This document shows positions 26,154 to 33,668 of a stretch of DNA of 64,000 nucleotides, piece after piece. How positions within the stretch are numbered: the stretch's first letter is position 1; each line of letters begins with the position of its first letter. The translations under genes and the position numbers were made by a program. The stretch lies in NCBI RefSeq assembly GCF_013299165.1, contig NZ_JAAFKD010000017.1, positions 1 through 64,000 of the forward strand, read 5' to 3'. Source of the DNA: Microcoleus sp. bin38.metabat.b11b12b14.051 (GTDB lineage Bacteria > Cyanobacteriota > Cyanobacteriia > Cyanobacteriales > Microcoleaceae). Under the pieces are notes generated by a model that made no database searches, had not been told where the DNA came from, and was given only the letters and a program-made list of their open reading frames with translations.

Positions 26154-26290
26154 TTATTGGTCATTGGTCATTGGTCATTGGTCATCTCGCCCGCTCGCGA
26201 AGCCGAAGGGTGGTCATTGGTCATTGGTCATTGCTCATTGGTCATTGGTCATTGGTCATTGGTCAACTGCCAACTGCCAACTGCCAACTG
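26154..26290. repeat. CATTGGT and CCAACTG heptamer tandem arrays
   Basis: A seven-base period runs from the smpB stop to about 26290, interrupted by CTCGCGAAGCCGAAGGGTGG. It changes unit from CATTGGT to CCAACTG. Confidence 0.8.
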
Positions 26291-26349
26291 TCCCACTTCA
26301 ATCTTCTTGAAAATATCCGGATAGCTTGTCGAGCCGCACGAAGCTGTAG

Positions 26350-26406
26350 GGTGCGTCGCCATTAAAAATACCTCAATAAAAATCGACAATCTCATGGCGA
26401 CGCACC
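26350..26406. repeat. 57-bp palindromic element GGTGCGTCGCCAT ... ATGGCGACGCACC
   Basis: Perfect 13-bp arms surround an AT-rich centre. A diverged second copy lies at 26808-26864. Both sit in the 1-kb gene-free region between smpB and the TPR gene. Confidence 0.65.
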
Positions 26407-27190
26407 TGGGTTCTTCAAAGGCCCCTGTAAACAATCCTTAGTTTCAATCCGCACCAACATTATGTTGTAGCAAGACTTGAGAGAAATGGTATAAATCAGA
26501 GGCGATTATCTGTAGGGAAACGGCAATGCTGTGTCCGGTGCGGGACAGGCGCGAATGAAAGATAATTTGGATCGGATTGAGGATTGTAGCAATACTTTTT
26601 AAAATTGGTATTATTTTAGATTTATTCTGGTCAATTAGCCATCATAAAATTGTTCGATATCCCCATTTATGATTTTGAGGACGGATGTCTTCAGTATAAA
26701 GTTAATTAGAGTTATTTCACCGCAATCGATTTTAGATATTATACCAGTTATAAAATATTGGCTATAAAATAATAGTTTGGTTTGTTTAGGAGGCCGAGAG
26801 TTGGTCAGGTGCGTCGCTGTAAGACTGTTGATATTTGTTTGGGGATTTTTGATGGCGACGCACCCTACAACTGATACAGTCACATATTGTCGATCGCCTG
26901 CCCCAGACTAAGTATTATTACTTGTTTTCGTAACAGTCCTGCCTTCTTCCCGCTTCCCGCTTCAATCTTCCTGAAAATATCCGGATGGCTTGTGAAAACG
27001 GATGAAGAATCGACCTATGCTCGAATACATATAGGTAGTGGCAGCATTACACAAGCATTCGGCTGTGGAGTTGCAAACTAGAGATCAGAGGAAATCGGCT
27101 CAAGTATGAGTCATTTCCTCAGATGATGATGCCGTGAGGCTGGCAATTAAATATTGTCCACCAAAGATCGCCCAACTCTCAAGTTTAAAT
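26407..27190. other. Gene-poor spacer with repeat debris
   Basis: No convincing gene is seen. Contents: a weak palindromic block around 26504-26566 (GATTATCtgtaggg ... gaaaGATAAT); the element copy at 26808-26864 with 10-bp arms GGTGCGTCGC/GCGACGCACC; a 34-base near-duplicate of 26296-26329 at 26960-26993 (two mismatches); and a two-tier hairpin at 27091-27122 (GAGGAAAT/ATTTCCTC with an inner GCTCA/TGAGT) just before the TPR gene. Short frames here have no similarity to known proteins. Confidence 0.5.
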
Positions 27191-27916
27191 ATGCTAAAAA
27201 CGACACCATTAGCTAACCTTTTCAATATCATGAAACAGCCGGGAAAAAAGCATCAAAACTCTAAGTGGGCAGCCTTCCTGCTGATGCTAACCGTAGGCAT
27301 TGGCGGTTGGCAACTTGGGTTGCCGGAACTCGCATCATTTTTTAACAATAAGGGGTTTGAAAACTACAAAGCCAATCGATTAGCTGATACTCAACAAGCA
27401 TACGAGCTAGCCCTGTCTGTAGACCCAAAAAGTCGCACGGCTCTTTACAATTTGGGCTGGCTTTGCGAAGAAGTGCAAGATTTTGAATGCGCTAAAGCAA
27501 AATACCTGCAAGCTGCCAAACTCGGTCTGCCTGCTGCCTACAGCAATTTAGCTAGATTATATATAGTAGAGAAAAAAAACTATGCTGCCGCCGTTCACTT
27601 GCTGTGGCAAGGTTTGAAATTCGCGGAGGACGATCGAGTAAAATATTCTTTACTCAAAAACTTGGGATGGGCTCGGCTAAAACAAGCTAGATATTCCGAA
27701 GCATTGCAACATTTGGATGCAGCGATTAAGCTTGATAGTGAAACAGCCGGAACTTACTGCTTAAAAGCGCAAGTCCTGGAAGGGATGAAAAAGACTAAGG
27801 AAGCGCTGCCGCAGTGGAAAAGTTGTCTAAAGTATGCGGATTCCCAAGAATTCGATGAGGATATATGGATAGGAATGGCACGTCAACGATTAAAAGAGGA
27901 AAAAACAAATAAATGA
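27191..27916 (+). CDS. Tetratricopeptide-repeat protein with N-terminal membrane anchor
   Basis: One hydrophobic segment (AAFLLMLTVGIGGWQLGLPELA) precedes a run of TPR-like repeats: YKANRLADTQQAYELALSVDPKSRTALYNLGW, then AAYSNLARLYIVEKKNY and LGWARLKQARYSEALQHLDAAIKLDS. The TPRs would face the periplasm or lumen and hold protein partners. The start is uncertain between GTG 27134, ATG 27191 and ATG 27230. Its stop overlaps the next gene's start (ATGA), so the two are coupled. Confidence 0.65.
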   Translation: MLKTTPLANLFNIMKQPGKKHQNSKWAAFLLMLTVGIGGWQLGLPELASFFNNKGFENYKANRLADTQQAYELALSVDPKSRTALYNLGWLCEEVQDFECAKAKYLQAAKLGLPAAYSNLARLYIVEKKNYAAAVHLLWQGLKFAEDDRVKYSLLKNLGWARLKQARYSEALQHLDAAIKLDSETAGTYCLKAQVLEGMKKTKEALPQWKSCLKYADSQEFDEDIWIGMARQRLKEEKTNK

Positions 27917-28140
27917 AACGCACACTTTTGCTTTCATCAACCATACTGGCAATCATAACGGTACTGGAGCTCAGTCAAGCCTCACAAGCGGTGCCAACTT
28001 CTGTGGATGTTAAACCCACAGTCAATGAATCAGTGGAAACGCCCTTCAACTCGAATCAGTCAACGTGGCGGCGGTGTACCGATAGAGGTAGAGATTATGC
28101 GTGCCCGAGATTCGTCACGCCTACCGACAGCGAAGAATAA
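27913..28140 (+). CDS. Small secreted cysteine-containing peptide of unknown function
   Basis: A 75-residue protein with a clear signal peptide (MKRTLLLSSTILAIITVLELSQASQA) and a mature part of about 50 residues ending in WRRCTDRGRDYACPRFVTPTDSEE, with two cysteines 9 residues apart. It is translationally coupled to the upstream TPR gene. No family is recognised. It could be the ligand or partner of the TPR protein. Confidence 0.55.
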   Translation: MKRTLLLSSTILAIITVLELSQASQAVPTSVDVKPTVNESVETPFNSNQSTWRRCTDRGRDYACPRFVTPTDSEE

Positions 28141-28548
28141 GAATTATTTTGAAATAATTTTGTACAGTGCGCCATCAGCACTTGACACCAACAGGTATGT
28201 AGTATGTAGTAGTGTTATGTAGGTGCGCGGGGCGCACCTTATACCATTTGAGATTTGAGATTAAAGCATTAAAGAATTGGAAATGACTGATGACGATTTT
28301 GGTTTGCAGCTTGTCTCAAGTTGCATTTTTTTTTGAACTCGTTCCTACAGCCACCACGTATAGCAGTGGACAGTTGACAGCTTGCGCGCTGAGCGAAGTC
28401 GAAGAGTGGACCTGGGACAGTTGCTTCGTCAAGGAAATCAAATGGTTTCTGCTATGGGCTATAGGCTCTATTCATGAGGTTATTTATGTCCTCACCGCTG
28501 TGGCGATTGCTGTACAACCATTTACCAAGAAGAATGGGTTTAAAGCCT
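28141..28548. other. Intergenic with a hairpin, no convincing gene
   Basis: A GC-rich hairpin AGGTGCGC/GCGCACCT with a three-base loop at 28221-28239 may terminate the TPR/peptide unit. A frame at 28290-28559 lacks family features and contains a GCGCTGAGCGAAGTCGAAGAG repeat fragment, so it is not called. Confidence 0.5.
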
Positions 28549-28559
28549 GCTCCTTCTAG

Positions 28560-28712
28560 CTACTGTGTACACACAAGTCCTGAGATCCCCCCTAGCCCCC
28601 CTTAAAAAGGGGGGAACCGGACAAAAATCTCTCAAAGTCCCCCTTTTTAAGGGGGATTTAGGGGGATCGAAAGGCTCTGACGTTAGTTTTTAAAGTTGTG
28701 TGTACACCGTAG
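28560..28712. mobile_element. 153-bp MITE with 17-bp terminal inverted repeats and 11-bp target duplication
   Basis: The ends CTACTGTGTACACACAA and TTGTGTGTACACCGTAG match as inverted repeats at 16 of 17 positions. The element is flanked on both sides by GCTCCTTCTAG (28549-28559 and 28713-28723), a perfect 11-bp direct repeat as left by a transposition event. The interior holds the pairing arms GATCCCCCCTAGCCCCCC and GGGGGATTTAGGGGGATC. It has no coding capacity, so it must be mobilised in trans. Confidence 0.75.
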
Positions 28713-28878
28713 GCTCCTTCTAGGGGGAAAGAAAACTAAATTATTCAGTGTTTCAATCCTGTGCCTTTTAGCCAGAGGTAGCCCTCATCCCAACTACTGC
28801 GCGGTAGCTGAACTTCGCCGAAGCTGGGGGATCTTCTTTCAACTGAATGAAAGCATCTTTCACGCCTCGCGCCGACAA

Positions 28879-28896
28879 GCGGGGAAAAAACCCCGC
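28879..28896 (-). terminator. GCGGGG/CCCCGC hairpin downstream of the IctB-family gene
   Basis: A 6-bp GC stem with an A6 loop lies 16 bases beyond the stop codon of the minus-strand gene. There is no strong T run on the minus strand. Confidence 0.4.
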
Positions 28897-28911
28897 CGAT
28901 ACTTCTATTAT

Positions 28912-30372
28912 CTACTCGCCCTCTGTCAAAGGTGAATCTTGCTGCTGCTGGGAGTTGTTGTAAAAACTAGCAATAATCGCCACCATCAACCACCAAAGCA
29001 TATTAACTTCCGGCCGGTACCAAACGGTATCGAAAAAACCGTGAGCCATCATTCCGGCTAAAGTTGCGATCGCCCCAATCAGCCAAAACGCTTGATTCGA
29101 TTTGAGATTTCGGATTTGGGATTTGAGATTTGGGGATTTTTCCTCTAAATTAGAGGTGTTAAATTGTGAATCCCGCAAACTTTTTATCTGCACTAAACCT
29201 TGATTGACGGTGACTGTCAGCAGCCACAGAAAACACATTAAACCGATAAAACCAGTTTCTACAGCAATTTCTAGCAGCACGGAATAAGCGCTCAAAGCAG
29301 TAAATTTCGGTTTCATGTAAAGCGGATAAACTTTATTAAAAGCCGTGTTTCCCGGGCCAATGCCGATAATTGGCCGATCGCGAATCATGTCAATCACCGC
29401 CGTCCAAACAGTAATCCGAAAATTGTTGCTGCTGTCGCCGCGGCCGACAAACATACTCGAAACTCGATCGCGCAAGGCTGGCACCAAAAGCACTCCCAAA
29501 ATTAACGCTCCCGCCAAACCTCCTAACCCTAGCGGCAGGGCCAAAGTCCGCCAGAACTTAGGCATCAAAGGGCTGTACCAGTACCAAAGCAGCACTAAAA
29601 ACACCACAAGCAGAGCCACAAAACCGATCCAAGCACCCCGGCTGTCGGTGTAGCGCAAACACGCGCAATTCACCACCAACATCGTCAGTGCTAAAAATTT
29701 AGTTCCCCATCCTTGCCACACAAAAAGTGCAGCAGCGCTCAAGGCAATGGCCGGAAGCAAATAGGAACCCAGCAAGTTGGGATTGCCCAAAAAACTGTAA
29801 ACTCGCGTGAGATCGGCTTGACTAGAAGTCGGATCGTTCCAAGTAGCTAATGGTGGCACTTTATCAATCCACTGCCGCACGCCGTAGAAACTGACAACTA
29901 GAGCGACATTTAAATATACGGCTATTAACCAGGAGCGCCAGCGGGGATCTCGCAAAATCCGCGCCATCAGGGCAAAAAACAGCAAATACAGCGTTAGCTT
30001 GCTCCAACCGGTAAAAGCGGCGGCTTTCACCGGCGACATCGCCGTGGCGACGGTAGCAATGCCCCAGTACAAAAGTACCAGTAAGTGAATGGGTGTCAGG
30101 GCGATCGCGCGATCGTCAGAAACAGTCAGCAGCACCCAAAATGCAGCGCCAGCCGTCATCAACACCCCCACCAGGGCATTGTTCACAAACGGGCCCATAC
30201 CAAAAGTCAAGGCCAGCAAAGCAAAACCCAGGGGTTCAGCCCACTGCATCAGCCAGCTACTCTGCCGCCAACTGCGCGCATTGCCGATCGCCCAATTCAA
30301 TAAATAACTAGCATTTTGCCACTGAGAGAGCGACAAATTTGCCAGAGTTAACTGTTGCCAAACTGAATTCAT
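28912..30372 (-). CDS. ictB: IctB-family membrane protein (O-antigen-ligase-like)
   Basis: The 486-residue protein has about ten membrane segments and the Wzy_C/O-antigen-ligase region with FLGNPNLLGSYLLPA, TDSRGAWIGF and RITVWTAVIDMIRDRPIIGIGPGNTAFNKVYP. This pattern identifies the cyanobacterial IctB family, first described as a putative bicarbonate transporter. The transport role is disputed, and the ligase-like fold suggests a glycan or polymer ligase. Length and motifs are normal for the family. The upstream spacer is entirely heptamer repeats. Confidence 0.85.
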   Translation of the reverse strand: MNSVWQQLTLANLSLSQWQNASYLLNWAIGNARSWRQSSWLMQWAEPLGFALLALTFGMGPFVNNALVGVLMTAGAAFWVLLTVSDDRAIALTPIHLLVLLYWGIATVATAMSPVKAAAFTGWSKLTLYLLFFALMARILRDPRWRSWLIAVYLNVALVVSFYGVRQWIDKVPPLATWNDPTSSQADLTRVYSFLGNPNLLGSYLLPAIALSAAALFVWQGWGTKFLALTMLVVNCACLRYTDSRGAWIGFVALLVVFLVLLWYWYSPLMPKFWRTLALPLGLGGLAGALILGVLLVPALRDRVSSMFVGRGDSSNNFRITVWTAVIDMIRDRPIIGIGPGNTAFNKVYPLYMKPKFTALSAYSVLLEIAVETGFIGLMCFLWLLTVTVNQGLVQIKSLRDSQFNTSNLEEKSPNLKSQIRNLKSNQAFWLIGAIATLAGMMAHGFFDTVWYRPEVNMLWWLMVAIIASFYNNSQQQQDSPLTEGE

Positions 30373-30394
30373 TTCTATTTGAGATTTGTAGTTA

Positions 30395-30612
30395 ATAACC
30401 GGGAATTGGTAATCGGTAATCAGTAATCGGTAATCGGTAATTTATTACTACTTTCGGAGTCAACTGTCAACTACTTTCGGAGTCAACAGTCAACAGTCAA
30501 CTGCCAACAGTCAACTGCCAACTGCCAACTGTCAACTGTCAACTGCCAACTGCCAACTGCCAACTGCCAACTGCCAACTGCCAACTGTCAACTGTCAACT
30601 GTCAACTATCAA
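30395..30612. repeat. GGTAATC and CCAACTG heptamer tandem arrays
   Basis: GGTAATC-type units (30409-30440) pass through ACTTTCGGAGTCAAC repeats to a long array of CAACTGC/CAACTGT units reaching the histidine kinase stop. The period is seven throughout. Confidence 0.85.
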
Positions 30613-30618
30613 CTATTT

Positions 30619-31512
30619 TTACCCTTCCAACAACTCCGTAGCATTGGTGCAGGGTAGCCAGAGCACGTAGCGATATCCAGAGTCCCCAGTGCCCTGAATC
30701 GAGAGTTGGCCGCCTTGAATTTCCACCAACTGGCAGCAAAGCAGCAACCCCAAGCGTTCCCTGTCCCCGTAGCCAGCTAACACCGGTGCGGTATCCGCGG
30801 CATTCTCGGCCACCAACGCCGCCAACTCAGAAAACTCCAGCGTTAACCGCTGGGATCTCTGTGTCTGTGTCGCCAGTTGCGGTTCGAGTTCGAGGAAGCA
30901 GGCTTCGGAATTCGATCGCCCACCGCTAGCCGATCCCACCTTTAGCAAGTAGTCGGAGTAGAGTTTAGCATGGGGCAAACTTTCTCCCAACCAAGGATGA
31001 AAAACCCAAACTCCGATGTTGATACCCTCTTCTTTCCGAGAAACGTGGATGCGAATCACGCTGCCTGCCCCAGCCGATTGAATAATGCTAAAAATTAAGT
31101 GGTGGAGCATTTGCTGAACTTTATCCTTATCGGCCAACCAGATGCGCGGCCCGGGCCCCATGGACAAGTTAATTTCTTGCTCTCGCTTGCTTGCTGCCGG
31201 CAACAGGATTGTCACAACTTGCTGGCACAAACTTTCTATATCGACTGCGGTTCGCTTCAAGGTGAAACTTGAATCATCTAATTCTGCAAGTTCCAAAATT
31301 TCTTCAACTAGCGATCGCAAAGAACGGCTGCTGTCTTGGATTACGTCGATATATTCTTTTTGCTTGCTGGTTAAGGGGCCGTAAATTTCTTGGTTCAAAA
31401 CGCTTGCCATGCCGATCACCGAAGTGAGCGGGGTGAGCAATTCTTGCGCTAAATGATTTAGCAGTTTTATCTTAATTGAGTTACTAGATAAATCGATAGG
31501 TTTGTTATTCAT
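30619..31512 (-). CDS. Histidine-kinase-like protein with a degenerate phospho-acceptor site
   Basis: The 297-residue cytoplasmic protein has a HisKA-like helical pair (LLNHLAQELLTPLTSVIGMASVL ... YIDVIQDSSRSLRSLVEEILELAELDD) and a C-terminal region like HATPase (DKDKVQQMLHHLIFSIIQSAGAGSVIRIHV). In place of the canonical HELRTPL the sequence is QELLTPL, so the phosphorylatable His is missing. The N-box asparagine and the G1 box are also not evident. It has no sensor domain. It is therefore probably a pseudokinase or scaffold, although it has kept an intact frame. Confidence 0.75.
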   Translation of the reverse strand: MNNKPIDLSSNSIKIKLLNHLAQELLTPLTSVIGMASVLNQEIYGPLTSKQKEYIDVIQDSSRSLRSLVEEILELAELDDSSFTLKRTAVDIESLCQQVVTILLPAASKREQEINLSMGPGPRIWLADKDKVQQMLHHLIFSIIQSAGAGSVIRIHVSRKEEGINIGVWVFHPWLGESLPHAKLYSDYLLKVGSASGGRSNSEACFLELEPQLATQTQRSQRLTLEFSELAALVAENAADTAPVLAGYGDRERLGLLLCCQLVEIQGGQLSIQGTGDSGYRYVLWLPCTNATELLEG

Positions 31513-31864
31513 CGGTTATTTTTTTTGCTTGATTATGGAGAGTATTTTGTTAGATAGAGTTTAGTTAAACCCTTGTAATTAATCTGGCAGTTAGGACTTT
31601 TGTCCTCAAACTCCTCCAGGGGCGAGAGGGAATAACTTTATTATCAGCGAACGTTCGGCACTTGATATTAGGGGTTTATTATACCTCTTCCCCCAATTTA
31701 TAACAACGTGTTTGCTTCGCGATCCATCAAAAACGGAGCGGGAACGGAAAGGCAAAATATCTTCCTTATTCCTGCTTTTCGATTTCTACTTCTTCTTTCC
31801 TGCTTCTCTCTTGCTTTTTCTCTCTGCTTCCCTCGAACCTCTTCCGGCTGCGCGATGTGACTAA
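31513..31864. other. Intergenic, no feature seen
   Basis: AT-rich spacer with one weak GGACTTTTGTCC fragment (31593) and a pyrimidine-rich tract at 31770-31840. No gene, hairpin or tandem repeat stands out. Confidence 0.4.
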
Positions 31865-33310
31865 TTAAGATTTAATCATTCCTTCTAAAGCTGATTGCAA
31901 GTCTTGAGTGAGTTCGGCAACGGCTAATCTGCGGCTGGTTTGATATCCCTGCCAGCGATCGCCCACTGAGATTGGTTCGCCCACGGTCATTTGTACCTGC
32001 TGTTTCCCCAAAGAAGGGCGGCCGAAAGGATTTCCGCCTTTGATGCGAGTCAGTACGTCCCACAGCAGTAAAGTTGTTTCTGCCAAACGTTCGGCTGTCA
32101 GCTTTTCTTGGACGTACCTGCCGGTGACGGAGACGAAACTTTCGACAAGTCTCATGTGCCACATTCGCAGACTTGCTTCTTCAGCGAGGCGATCGGCTAA
32201 TCCTCGTTCTAAGGGACAAAGTGCTGCAATATCTTTGATATCTTCTCGATAAATATAGTCCCAGCCTGCTTGTTCCAGACGGCGGCAGCGGTCGATTAAA
32301 CTGCCTTTTGGCTTTAAGTTAAAATATTCTTCTGCTACTTGCAAAGCCACGTCTAACAGTGCTGTAAGTCGAGGAATTATCTGCTCGTTGCCCCCATCAT
32401 TTGCAGTTGGTTCTGGAAGTGATAATGAGGTTACAGCAGATGATGCGGGCTGTAAACCTCTATGATAAAAACGGGTATAAAATGCTTCCATAACAGCTAG
32501 CAAATGGCTGCCAAGGCGAATCAGGCGCAGATATTGGAATTTGTTGTTGTGGTTTTTGGTAGCGGAATTCTGGGTTTCTAAATTGGTGATCTCTGTGGGT
32601 TCTAATGCTGGGAGCCCGCAATCTATTTCTAATTGAGTTAAAAGCTTTTCTAGGGGTAGCCAAGGCGGATTGACATAGCGATATTGAATGCCGATCGGCA
32701 CAATTAACACTTTTTCATCAGTGCGTCCGGCTTTTAGCAAGTCTTCGACGCACCAGAAGCCCATTTGAGCGATTCCCGGTTCCAGGGGGCTGACTATTTC
32801 ATTGTGACCGTTGGTGGCGCCTTCTGGGGCGGCGGCGATGGGGAATTGGCTGTTGGCGAATAAATCGCGGGCCGATCGCAATCCAGCGCGATCGATCTTG
32901 CCGCGTACAATCGGAGTACCGCCGAGGCGAGAATACAGCCAACCGACGCCAGAACCGGCCCACAGGGGAATTCCGCGATCGTAGATAAAGTGGGAATGTA
33001 CCGGAAATTGAAGGGGAATCCCCTTAGCCCGGGCCGCTTGGGGAACGAGTTTCCAAATTAGTTGTCCCAAACAGTAGGGATCTTCGGAGTTGGGGTGGCG
33101 GAAAGCTAATAAGAAGCGAACTTTCTGATTTTGAAATTGGTGGAATAGTTCGGCGAGGGTATCGACATTTTCGGCTTGAATATCGCTAATATTCGTCTTA
33201 AATCGCAGCCACCAAGGAAGTATTTGCTGACAACCTTGCACGATTAGGGGATTGTAGGCTGGCGGTATGAATTCCAGCGGCGGCTGAACTTGGTTAATAG
33301 AATTGGGCAT
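31865..33310 (-). CDS. Glycerol-3-phosphate/1-acylglycerol-3-phosphate acyltransferase-like protein
   Basis: The first 210 residues form a PlsC-type domain. Block I is RHPNSED (the His-x4-Asp catalytic pair), block II GGTPIVRGK and block III APEGATNG (Glu-Gly), followed by LIVPIGIQYRYVNPP. The C-terminal 250 residues are a mostly helical extension of unknown role seen in cyanobacterial homologues. The enzyme would acylate lysophosphatidic acid or a related lipid at the membrane; there is no membrane segment. Length 481. Confidence 0.8.
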   Translation of the reverse strand: MPNSINQVQPPLEFIPPAYNPLIVQGCQQILPWWLRFKTNISDIQAENVDTLAELFHQFQNQKVRFLLAFRHPNSEDPYCLGQLIWKLVPQAARAKGIPLQFPVHSHFIYDRGIPLWAGSGVGWLYSRLGGTPIVRGKIDRAGLRSARDLFANSQFPIAAAPEGATNGHNEIVSPLEPGIAQMGFWCVEDLLKAGRTDEKVLIVPIGIQYRYVNPPWLPLEKLLTQLEIDCGLPALEPTEITNLETQNSATKNHNNKFQYLRLIRLGSHLLAVMEAFYTRFYHRGLQPASSAVTSLSLPEPTANDGGNEQIIPRLTALLDVALQVAEEYFNLKPKGSLIDRCRRLEQAGWDYIYREDIKDIAALCPLERGLADRLAEEASLRMWHMRLVESFVSVTGRYVQEKLTAERLAETTLLLWDVLTRIKGGNPFGRPSLGKQQVQMTVGEPISVGDRWQGYQTSRRLAVAELTQDLQSALEGMIKS

Positions 33311-33377
33311 TTGGCGATTTTAAATTTTAGATTTTAGTTCATATCATGTCCGATCGATTGACCGCAATCAGATTCGT

Positions 33378-33554
33378 TCGTAGTGCGGACTTTAGTCCGC
33401 AGCCTGAAAGCGGACTAAAGTCCGCACTACAAACCGTTCGTAGTGCGGACTTCAGTCCGCAGCCTGAAAGCGGACTGAAGTCCGCACTACAAACCTTTGG
33501 TAGTGCGGACTTCAGTCCGCAGCCTGAAAGCGGACTGAAGTCCGCACTACAAAG
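33378..33554. repeat. Three tandem 60-bp GCGGACTNNAGTCCGC hairpin units
   Basis: Units start at 33378, 33435 and 33495, each with GTAGTGCGGACTTNAGTCCGCAGCC then GCGGACTNAAGTCCGCACTAC. Unit 1 has TTTA paired with TAAA; units 2 and 3 have TTCA paired with TGAA, so pairing is kept. They lie between the acyltransferase start and the RNase gene end. Confidence 0.85.
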
Positions 33555-33668
33555 AGAAACAAAACCCACTTCAATGAGATTGGTAACTTAAGCTTATTCG
33601 TTTCTACCCACAAGCGCATAACTCCTGTTACTAAGATTTTGGCGATCCAAAATCCAAAATCTAAAATC

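Noticed and set aside
28290-28559. 89-codon plus-strand frame
   Set aside because: It contains a dispersed repeat fragment, lacks a ribosome-binding site and shows no recognisable domain.
33339-33591. Overlapping open frames on both strands through the tandem hairpin units
   Set aside because: They translate the 60-bp repeat itself (ADFSPQPESGLKSAL and similar), with no family similarity.
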